From Catenulispora rubra (GTDB lineage Bacteria; Actinomycetota; Actinomycetes; Streptomycetales; Catenulisporaceae): a stretch of DNA of 64,000 nucleotides. A program made the translations under genes and the position numbers. Shown piece after piece: positions 54,131 to 60,090 of the stretch. The notes under the pieces were generated by a model, which worked only from the letters and a program-made list of their open reading frames with translations, was not told the DNA's origin and searched no databases. The stretch is taken from assembly GCF_015356825.1 (NCBI RefSeq), contig NZ_JAACYW010000028.1, positions 1-64,000 of the forward strand, read 5' to 3'. Position 1 is the first letter of the stretch. Each line of letters begins with the position of its first letter.

Positions 54131-54189
54131 CTAGGTATCTAGGCAGCTGTTGACATGACTAGGCAACCTAGCCTATCTTCCTGACTAGG
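54131..54189 (+). promoter_or_regulatory. rightward promoter of the transfer operon overlapped by CTAGG operators
   Basis: TTGACA (54150-54155) and TATCTT (54174-54179) with 18-bp spacing form a strong promoter toward the transfer genes. Four CTAGG units surround it: 54131 and 54139 (direct, 8-bp step), the palindrome CTAGG-CAA-CCTAG at 54159-54171 between the boxes, and 54185-54189 at the expected start site. This layout predicts tight repression by the adjacent GntR protein and its autoregulation. Confidence 0.75.
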
Positions 54190-54267
54190 CAAGCTGGTCA
54201 ACTCCGGCAAGCCGGTAGCACCGGAGAGCAACAGGCGATTCCGGCCGTCACAGTCTTTGGAGGATCG

Positions 54268-54486
54268 ATGTACCCGAACGCTCGTACCCGCTCGCAGTCC
54301 TGGACCCGCCCCGGCATCTACGTGGCCGTTCGCCAGTTCAGCGGCGTCGAGGTCCTGGACGGCCGGCGCCGCGGTGTGCAGGTGTCCCGGCACACCATCC
54401 ACGGCACCGCCGCCGAGCTGCGCGCCCTGGCCGCGCAGATGATGCGGGCGGCCGACCTGGCCGAGGCTGTCACGGCCCAGTCCTGA
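54268..54486 (+). CDS. small hypothetical protein of the element
   Basis: A 72-residue protein, ATG 54268, with a strong TGGAGGATCG ribosome-binding site; the first gene after the operator-covered promoter. It is basic and compact: SWTRPGIYVAVRQFSGVEVL, then DGRRRGVQVSRHTIHGTAAE and a helix LRALAAQMMRAADLAEA. I recognise no domain. Small proteins at this position are common in actinomycete elements, but their function is unknown. Confidence 0.7.
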   Translation: MYPNARTRSQSWTRPGIYVAVRQFSGVEVLDGRRRGVQVSRHTIHGTAAELRALAAQMMRAADLAEAVTAQS

Positions 54487-54694
54487 CGTCCTGCCGACCC
54501 TGGCCGGCCCGCCTGTTCTGCGGACCGTGGCCAAGGCCGACAGGCCGCAGCCGGCGCAAGCCGTGGCACTGCATTGAGAACTGAACAGAGACCAGCCTGA
54601 GGTTCGAGGAACCGGCGTCGAAACACGAGTGGCGCCAACGGTCCCGAAGAACTGTTCAGGCGGCAGAAACCGCAGCGTATGTGCTGCCTGCCCG

Positions 54695-54722
54695 CCACGG
54701 ACCGCATCCATCGGGTCCGTGG
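54695..54722. promoter_or_regulatory. hairpin in the untranslated gap after the first operon gene
   Basis: CCACGGACC and GGTCCGTGG form a 9-bp stem with a 10-nt loop, 47 bp before the next start codon. The surrounding gap (54487-54768) holds no gene. It could act as an attenuator or RNA-processing site. Confidence 0.4.
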
Positions 54723-54768
54723 TCGGCGGAGAACACAGGACCCTGATGGTAGGACGAAAGGCACTCCC

Positions 54769-55155
54769 TTGAAGCCGGACATGACCCAAACGCCCCTGCG
54801 CGTCAGTACCCACCCCCTTTACCTGATCGACCTGGCCGGTGACCGGCCGATGCTCGCCTGTCCGGCCTGCCGGACCTGGCTTGTCGTCGCCGACGGCATG
54901 TTGCCGCCGCATCGCAGCGACCACCAGCCCGACCAGGCCGAGCGCGACAAGACGGCGCCGCGCCGGCCGCGCTGTGTGGCGTCTCGCCGGCCGGTGGTGC
55001 TGGACCTGTCGCCGAGCACCTGGTCGAGCAAGTTCGCGATCGGTGTGCGAGACGCCGGGATGCGCCGCGGAAACCGGGTGTTCGCTGACCCGCGCTCCGA
55101 GTCCAGCCCGCAGGTGCCGGTGCCGACTCCGGTGTTCAGGCTCAGGCGAGCGTAG
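54769..55155 (+). CDS. small protein with CPAC zinc-ribbon-like motif
   Basis: A 128-residue basic protein. TTG 54769 is chosen for GAAAGG 7 bp upstream; ATG 54781 is the alternative. A CPACRTWLVVADGMLPPHR segment near residue 31 looks like half of a zinc ribbon. Later it reads PRRPRCVASRRPVVLDLSPS and GMRRGNRVFADPR. Short proteins with this pattern are frequent in AICE transfer operons. No function is known. A terminator-like hairpin follows. Confidence 0.65.
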   Translation: MKPDMTQTPLRVSTHPLYLIDLAGDRPMLACPACRTWLVVADGMLPPHRSDHQPDQAERDKTAPRRPRCVASRRPVVLDLSPSTWSSKFAIGVRDAGMRRGNRVFADPRSESSPQVPVPTPVFRLRRA

Positions 55156-55180
55156 CGACGACCCGACCCAGACACGATCC

Positions 55181-55214
55181 AGCCCGGTCAGGCCCGATGC
55201 CTGGCCGGGCTTTC
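55181..55214 (+). terminator. strong hairpin with T-run inside the element operon
   Basis: AGCCCGGTCAGGC pairs with GCCTGGCCGGGCT (13 bp, one T-G wobble) around CCGAT and is followed by TTTC. It sits 26 bp after one gene and 37 bp before the WhiB-like ATG, so it would end or attenuate transcription from the CTAGG promoter. Confidence 0.78.
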
Positions 55215-55247
55215 TCATGCCCTTTTCCAGATCCAAGGAGGCCAGGA

Positions 55248-55601
55248 ATGAACCGTGCTTTGCCGTTGCGCCGCCCCGGTGCCGGCCGCATCGGACACCC
55301 GATCCGCGGCGCCGTCGCCGGTGGCCAGCCCGCCGGAACCATCGCCGAGCACCTGGGCGTGGACGCCCGCGGCGCCGGGCCGCTGGCCGGGGCCGCGTGC
55401 GCGTCCCCGCTGCTGGACCGCAACGCGATGTTCCCGGACAAGGGTGACCGCGCCGGGGCCGACTTCGCCCGCGAGGTCTGCGCGTCCTGCCCGGTGGACA
55501 AGGCCGAGTGCCTGGCCCGGTACGGCGACTTGTCCCACGGTGTCGTCGCCGGTCTGACCGTCCGCGAGCGGCGCGCTCTGCGCGTCGCCGACGGGCGGTG
55601 A
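55248..55601 (+). CDS. WhiB-like iron-sulfur protein of the element
   Basis: A 117-residue protein from ATG 55248 (AAGGAGGCCAGG upstream). The four Wbl cysteines are present: GAACASPLL, then VCASCPVDKAECL. The motif after them is HGVVAGLTVRERRAL, where most WhiB proteins have GVWGG or GIWGG; the Trp is replaced by Val and a Gly by Ala. Wbl proteins hold a 4Fe-4S cluster and act on sigma-A-dependent transcription. The Trp contacts sigma-A in studied members, so partner binding may differ here. Element-borne Wbl genes may tune host gene expression or element transfer. Confidence 0.82.
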   Translation: MNRALPLRRPGAGRIGHPIRGAVAGGQPAGTIAEHLGVDARGAGPLAGAACASPLLDRNAMFPDKGDRAGADFAREVCASCPVDKAECLARYGDLSHGVVAGLTVRERRALRVADGR

Positions 55602-55605
55602 CCCG

Positions 55606-55947
55606 ATGAGCGCCCTTGCCGTGCTCGCGCTGGTGGCGGCGGTGATGTTCGTCGTCATCCGCGAGCGGCGGATCTACAAGCGGAACAAGGCCTGGCACGC
55701 CACGGCCGTGCAGGTGGTGGCGCCGCCGCCGCCGCGCTGGTGGCAGCCGCTGCTGGCGAACCTGGTCGTCGGCGCGCTGATCGCCGCCGCGGTACTGGCG
55801 CTGCTGCGCTACACCCCCGGCGACGGCACCACGCCCGGCCCGGCCACACCGCTGGACGGCGGAACCGACGGCACCGGCACGCCGAACCCGGCCAGCCCGA
55901 CTTATACCCCCACTTCGCATTCGAGTCCGAACGGAGGATCCCGATGA
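55606..55947 (+). CDS. small two-helix membrane protein, Spd-like
   Basis: A 113-residue protein, ATG 55606. Two hydrophobic helices (LAVLALVAAVMFVVI and LLANLVVGALIAAAVLALL) flank a short basic Pro-rich loop (ERRIYKRNKAWH, PPPPRWW). A Pro/Thr/Gly-rich tail follows (PGDGTTPGPATPLDGGTDGT), probably outside the cell. Short membrane proteins in Streptomyces conjugative elements (Spd) are needed for spread between hyphal compartments. That role is assumed by analogy. Overlaps the next gene by 4 bp. Confidence 0.7.
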   Translation: MSALAVLALVAAVMFVVIRERRIYKRNKAWHATAVQVVAPPPPRWWQPLLANLVVGALIAAAVLALLRYTPGDGTTPGPATPLDGGTDGTGTPNPASPTYTPTSHSSPNGGSR

Positions 55948-56441
55948 CCACGAACACGAACACCGCCGGCGGCGAGTCGGCGGCGATCCGGCACGTGCGT
56001 GACGGCTACCTGGCCGATATCGCTCGCCGCGACCAGATGATCCGCCACCACACCGAGGCCGCCGCGCAGCTGCGCGCCGACAACGCCACCGACGCCCGTC
56101 ACGCCGAGGTCGCGGCGGCGCTGATCGCGCAGATCGACGCCGACACCCTGACCCGCGCCTGGGCGCCGGTCAACGAGATCGACGCCGCCGCGCTGGTGGC
56201 CGACCACGTTCTGATCGCTGGCATGCCGCGCACGGGCAAGGCCGGCGCCGGTCGCGCGCTGCTGCTGGCTGCGCTGCACGACGCGGTGACCGACATCACC
56301 GTGACCGACGGCAAGGCCGCCGCCTCCCTGGTTCACGACCACCACCCGGGCACCGACCGCTGCCCGGCCTGCATGCTGACCGGCGCCGGCGATCTGGCCG
56401 CGCTGGATGGCATCAGCACCGGAACGGGGGCGGACCGGTGA
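55944..56441 (+). CDS. small P-loop-like protein resembling an FtsK nucleotide-binding fragment
   Basis: A 165-residue protein, ATG 55944 inside the previous stop, ACGGAGG upstream. The first 85 residues are helical. Then LIAGMPRTGKAGAGRALLLA resembles the Walker A segment of FtsK/Tra ATPases, with Ala after the Gly-Lys where Ser or Thr is normal. TVTDGKAAASL matches the FtsK DGKG strand that follows. The Walker B half is missing. CPACML near the end may bind metal. It may be a regulatory or decoy subunit of the element's translocase, derived from a truncated FtsK domain. The resemblance is by eye. Confidence 0.65.
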   Translation: MTTNTNTAGGESAAIRHVRDGYLADIARRDQMIRHHTEAAAQLRADNATDARHAEVAAALIAQIDADTLTRAWAPVNEIDAAALVADHVLIAGMPRTGKAGAGRALLLAALHDAVTDITVTDGKAAASLVHDHHPGTDRCPACMLTGAGDLAALDGISTGTGADR

Positions 56442-56908
56442 ACCTGACTGCCGCGGCCGTGATGGCCGTGTCCTACGTGGCCCTGATCGCCGCGCACGAG
56501 GTGGGCGACCACTGGTTGCAGACCCCGTGCCAGGCGATGACCAAGGGCGGGACCGGATGGGGCGCCCGTGGCGCGTGCGCCCGGCACGTGCTGACCCTGA
56601 CCGCGACGAAGGTCGCCGCCCTGCTGGTTCCGTTCCTGATGTTCCACCTGCCGATCCGCCCGCTGTGGTGGGCCGTCGGCCTGGGCATCGACGCCGTCTC
56701 GCACTACTGGGCCGACCGTCGCACGACGCTGCGCCGCCTGGCTGAGCTGTGCGGCCCCGGCAAGACCGCCTTCTACGGCCTCGGCGCCCCGCGCCCCGGG
56801 CACGACGACAACCCCACGGTGGGGACCGGCGCCTATCTGCTTGACCAGTCCTGGCACAAGCTCTTCCTGTACGTCACGGTCCTGATCCTGACCGGGGGTG
56901 CCCGATGA
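56438..56908 (+). CDS. membrane protein of the transfer operon
   Basis: A 156-residue protein from GTG 56438 (4-bp overlaps on both sides). It has three or four hydrophobic segments: AAVMAVSYVALIAAHEVGDH, TATKVAALLVPFLMFHLPI, PLWWAVGLGIDAVSHYWA and a C-terminal LFLYVTVLILTG. The His/Asp pattern AHEVGDHWLQ and DAVSHYWADR resembles small DUF3307-type membrane proteins, which is a loose comparison. Position in a Spd-type operon suggests a part in mating or intramycelial spread. Confidence 0.7.
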   Translation: MNLTAAAVMAVSYVALIAAHEVGDHWLQTPCQAMTKGGTGWGARGACARHVLTLTATKVAALLVPFLMFHLPIRPLWWAVGLGIDAVSHYWADRRTTLRRLAELCGPGKTAFYGLGAPRPGHDDNPTVGTGAYLLDQSWHKLFLYVTVLILTGGAR

Positions 56909-57636
56909 CCACGATCGGGATTCCCGGCTTCATGCGCCCCTGGACCGTGCGTCACGAGGGTTATGCCCCGGTGGACGTCACTCCGGTGGAGCTGCGCCCG
57001 GAGAACCTGGCCGCCGCGGTGGCGGAGGGCTGGGCCGAGCCGTTCGCGACCCCGGGCGAGATCCGCAACTGGTACTCGCGGGTGGCCGCGGCGGTGGTGC
57101 CGTTCACGTTCGATGCGTTCGGGTGGCCACTGAACCCGACCGGCCGTACCGACCGGTGCGGCCGGAACCTCGGTAAGTGGGGTGAGAACGCCGCCGCCGA
57201 CCCGATCGTGGTCGCCGGCGCCAGTGCGGAACGTCGGGTGCTACTGATCCGGCGCTCCGACATCGGTGTCTGGGCGCTGCCCGGCGGGATGGTGGACCCC
57301 GGCGAGTCCGCGCCGCAGGCCCTGACCCGTGAGCTGCGCGAGGAAACCGGCGTGGACCTGGCCGAGTTGACCGCGGAAGTGATCTGGTCCGGGTACGTCG
57401 AGGACTGGCGCAACACGGATTACGCCTGGGTGTGCTCCACCGCGGCGCTGTTCCAGTTGCCCGCCGCAGTCACCGCGATCGCCAGCGACGATGCCACCGC
57501 TGCGGCCTGGTTCTCGTTCACGAGCATGGCTTCGCTCGCCGCCGACGTTGCCCGCGCCGGTGGGCAGTTGTACGAGGCGCACCGGCCGATCCTGGCCACC
57601 GCCTTGCAAACCCTGAGTGAGGGGACGGGGCAGTGA
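56905..57636 (+). CDS. Nudix hydrolase
   Basis: A 243-residue protein, ATG 56905 overlapping the upstream stop. The complete Nudix box is GGMVDPGESAPQALTRELRE followed by ETGVDL (Gx5Ex7REUxEExGU), at about residues 131-156, preceded by RVLLIRRSDIGVWALP. The N-terminal about 100 residues (VTPVELRPENLAAAVAEGWA, IRNWYSRVAAAVVPFTFDAF) are an extension found in element-borne Nudix proteins. It should hydrolyse a nucleoside diphosphate linked to another moiety; substrate unknown. Nudix genes are common passengers in AICE transfer operons. Confidence 0.9.
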   Translation: MTTIGIPGFMRPWTVRHEGYAPVDVTPVELRPENLAAAVAEGWAEPFATPGEIRNWYSRVAAAVVPFTFDAFGWPLNPTGRTDRCGRNLGKWGENAAADPIVVAGASAERRVLLIRRSDIGVWALPGGMVDPGESAPQALTRELREETGVDLAELTAEVIWSGYVEDWRNTDYAWVCSTAALFQLPAAVTAIASDDATAAAWFSFTSMASLAADVARAGGQLYEAHRPILATALQTLSEGTGQ

Positions 57637-58175
57637 GCTTCCGGACCCGCGCCTACGACGACGAGACGGGCCGCCCGGTGGTGGTGCTGGTCGCCACCGG
57701 CTCGCACGCCGTGTCCAGGCTGGTGGCCGCGCTGCGGACCGGCTCCACCGAACAGATGATGCTGGCCGGCCGCCTGATCGACCAGGTGAAGCGGCACAAC
57801 GGAGGCCGGGAGGCGCTGCGGCTGCTGGCCGCGCACGGCGGGCCGGACTTGCTGGCCGAGGAGGCCGAGCTTGCCTGGCACACCGTGCGCCGCTTCACCG
57901 ACATGCACCCGATCGACAACTACAAGGCGCTGTTTTACGAGGTCACCCACCCCGAACAGTGCCACTACCTGCCGCCCGGCGCGGTGTGCTGGTTTGACCA
58001 CAACAACCGGTCCGACCAGTGGCCTGCCGGTGAGGGGACCTGCCGGATGCGGCCGGTCGAGCACGAGATCGGCGGCGACGAGGACGGCCCATACCTGGCG
58101 GAGTTTCTTCACGTCCAGATCTTCGACACAGAGGCCGGCACCTGGCACGACCTGCACGCCGCCGGCGGTGGGTGA
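57633..58175 (+). CDS. hypothetical protein of the transfer operon
   Basis: A 180-residue soluble protein from GTG 57633, overlapping both neighbours. It has a helical first half (LVAALRTGSTEQMMLAGRLI, EEAELAWHTVRRFTDMHPID) and a beta-rich second half with several His, Cys and Trp residues (HPEQCHYLPPGAVCWFDHNN, FLHVQIFDTEAGTWHDL). No family is recognised. Tight coupling implies a role in the element rather than a passenger, but nothing in the sequence shows which. Confidence 0.7.
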   Translation: MSFRTRAYDDETGRPVVVLVATGSHAVSRLVAALRTGSTEQMMLAGRLIDQVKRHNGGREALRLLAAHGGPDLLAEEAELAWHTVRRFTDMHPIDNYKALFYEVTHPEQCHYLPPGAVCWFDHNNRSDQWPAGEGTCRMRPVEHEIGGDEDGPYLAEFLHVQIFDTEAGTWHDLHAAGGG

Positions 58176-58543
58176 TGCCTCGGACCTCGGAGCGCTTCCT
58201 GGACCCCGAGGGTAAGAAGTTCGGCATCCCCACCTTCCCGTGGCGGATGGCGCCCGAGGGGTTGGCGACGCGCCGCCAGCTGGCGACCGCCGGGCTTCGG
58301 CCTGGCGGTGCGCCGGTGGTGGCACAGATCATGTGGCCCCGCGGCGGCGAGAAGGTGGGCGTTGCCTACCTGTACGACCTCACCGCCACGGTGCCGAAGA
58401 GGCCGTTCACTGCCGGGCTGGCCCGGTCGGTGGCGGCGATGCTGGCAGCTCGCTCCACCTGCGCCGGCTGCGGCACCGTCTATGAGTACTGCCTACCCAC
58501 GGGCCGGGACTGCTGGCGGTGCCAGGACAGGGGCCGGTCCTGA
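58172..58543 (+). CDS. RRQL-motif zinc-ribbon protein of the transfer operon
   Basis: A 123-residue protein, GTG 58172 or ATG 58175. It has the conserved element-type segment ATRRQLATAGLRPGGAPVVA, then FTAGLARSVAAMLAARSTCA and a zinc-ribbon-like pair CAGCGTVYEYCLPTGRDCWR with CQDRG. The RRQLxxxGLRPGG motif recurs in proteins of actinomycete mobile elements, but their function is unknown. The stop overlaps the next start (TGATG). Confidence 0.72.
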   Translation: MMPRTSERFLDPEGKKFGIPTFPWRMAPEGLATRRQLATAGLRPGGAPVVAQIMWPRGGEKVGVAYLYDLTATVPKRPFTAGLARSVAAMLAARSTCAGCGTVYEYCLPTGRDCWRCQDRGRS

Positions 58544-58929
58544 TGCCGATACGAGCATCCGAGCGCGCCCGCTACCCGCGCAACTGGCGACAGATCAGCG
58601 ACCGGATCCGGTTCGTGCGCGCCGCAGGACGCTGCGAATGCTGCGGCGAGTGCGGCGCGCACGACCCCGGCCGGTGCGCCGCCGTTCACGGCCGGCCGCA
58701 TCCGGTGACCGGTTCGCGAGTGGTGCTGACCACCGCGCACCTGGACCACACCCCCGAGAACTGCGACGAAACCAACCTGGCCGCGATGTGCCAGCGCTGC
58801 CACCTGGCCTACGACGCCGGACAGCACGCCGCGAACGCCTCACACACCCGCGCGGTCAAGGCCACCAAAGGTCTTCAGCCGCTTTTCGACCTCGCACCCG
58901 AAGGGAGCGACCATGACCACCCTCGTTGA
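58543..58929 (+). CDS. HNH endonuclease-like protein
   Basis: A 128-residue protein. ATG 58543 overlaps the previous stop; GTG 58519 is in frame but buried in that gene. The core is HNH-like: a zinc pair CECCGECGAHDPGRC, the catalytic-type segment TTAHLDHTPENCDETNLAAM and the second zinc pair CQRCHLAYDAG. Small HNH proteins may nick DNA during conjugal processing or provide defence. It overlaps the following gene by 17 bp, more than the others in the operon. Confidence 0.83.
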   Translation: MPIRASERARYPRNWRQISDRIRFVRAAGRCECCGECGAHDPGRCAAVHGRPHPVTGSRVVLTTAHLDHTPENCDETNLAAMCQRCHLAYDAGQHAANASHTRAVKATKGLQPLFDLAPEGSDHDHPR

Positions 58930-60088
58930 GCACGTGAACGGCCACGCCCCCGCCGCCCCGGTCACCTCCTGGCCGACGCCCGCCCCTACCCCGGTCGTCG
59001 CCGAGCAGCACGACCGCCCCGCGGTGAAGGCGATCGAGGGCCCGTTGAAGACGATCGTCGCCGCCGTGTCCACGGCGGTCGGCGCGCTGGGCCTGCTGGG
59101 CTTCGTCAACTCCTTCCACCGCGTGGACGCCACCGCGCAGCCGTCCTTTCACGGTCTGGCCTGGACCGTCCCGACCGGTATCGACCTGGGCATCTTCGTG
59201 TTCTCCGCCCTGGACATCGTCCTTGCCATCCTGGACATGCGGATCGTGTGGTTGCGGCTGATCCCGTGGGCACTGACCGCGGTCACTATCGAGCTGAACA
59301 TCGCCAACCAGACCGGGCAGCCGCCACTGACCGGGTTCGACAAGCTCGCGCACGGCGTGCTGCCGGCGATGTGGGCGCTGTCGGTCGAGGTCGGCGCGCA
59401 CGTGGTCCGCAAGCGCGCCCGCCTTACCAACGCCAAGCGCATGGACCGGGTCCGGGTGTCGCGATGGTTGCTGGCACCAGTACCGACGCTGAGTCTGTGG
59501 CGTCGGATGGTGCTGTGGGAGGAGCGTTCCTACCCCGCAGCCCTGGCCCGGGAGCGGACCCGCGTCCTGGCCAAGACCGACCTGCAAGACCGCTACGGCC
59601 GTGCCTGGCGTTTCAAGGCTTCGCGTCGTGAGCGGGCCCTGTACCGGCTCGGCGAACTGGCCCCGACCCCGATCGCCGACACGCTCACCCCAACCGGATC
59701 GACCCCGATCGCCGGGTCCGAATCGACCTCGACCGGCGGCCAGGAATCGACCTCGATCCCTGCGACCGAATCGACCTCGATCCGGGGTGAGGGATCGACC
59801 TCGACCCGACGGGCTCGATCGGCCTCGACCCGGAAGACCAAGACGGCGGCCGGATCGACCCCGATCCGTGAGCGCGACTTCGCCGAGTTGCTGATCGAGG
59901 CCGAGCAGGTTCCGACCTGGCGTGGCAAGCGCTCCGCCGAGCGGATCCGCTCCGAGCTGCACATCGCGCCGGGCACCGCCCGCAAGCTCGCCGCCGAGCT
60001 GACCGTCCGCGACTCCGCGACCGACCCGCAGGTATGGGGCGGCCCGACACCGACCGACACCGACACAACCGCCGAGGAGGTGGCCTGA
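58913..60088 (+). CDS. DUF2637 (SpdB-like) membrane protein with octapeptide repeats
   Basis: A 391-residue protein, ATG 58913. The DUF2637 membrane domain spans about residues 45-175 with four hydrophobic helices (TIVAAVSTAVGALGLLGFVN, LGIFVFSALDIVLAILDM, LIPWALTAVTIELNIANQTG, GVLPAMWALSVEVGAHVV). A linker at about 262-310 consists of 8-residue repeats (ESTSTGGQ, ESTSIPAT, ESTSIRGE, GSTSTRRA), followed by a helix-turn-helix-like C-terminus (TWRGKRSAERIRSELHIAPG, TARKLAAELTV). DUF2637 proteins precede the FtsK-like translocase in actinomycete elements and probably work with it. Confidence 0.85.
   Translation: MTTLVEHVNGHAPAAPVTSWPTPAPTPVVAEQHDRPAVKAIEGPLKTIVAAVSTAVGALGLLGFVNSFHRVDATAQPSFHGLAWTVPTGIDLGIFVFSALDIVLAILDMRIVWLRLIPWALTAVTIELNIANQTGQPPLTGFDKLAHGVLPAMWALSVEVGAHVVRKRARLTNAKRMDRVRVSRWLLAPVPTLSLWRRMVLWEERSYPAALARERTRVLAKTDLQDRYGRAWRFKASRRERALYRLGELAPTPIADTLTPTGSTPIAGSESTSTGGQESTSIPATESTSIRGEGSTSTRRARSASTRKTKTAAGSTPIRERDFAELLIEAEQVPTWRGKRSAERIRSELHIAPGTARKLAAELTVRDSATDPQVWGGPTPTDTDTTAEEVA
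59697..59864 (+). repeat. 12-bp iterons at 24-bp spacing
   Basis: The 12-mer (A/G)ATCGACCTCGA or a one- or two-base variant begins at 59697, 59721, 59745, 59769, 59793 and 59817, exactly 24 bp apart, with a further copy at 59853. Between the last copies is one GACCCGGA (59827-59834), the octamer reported as a TraB recognition unit in some Streptomyces plasmids. The repeats encode the 8-residue units of the surrounding gene. Confidence 0.85.
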
Positions 60089-60090
60089 CG

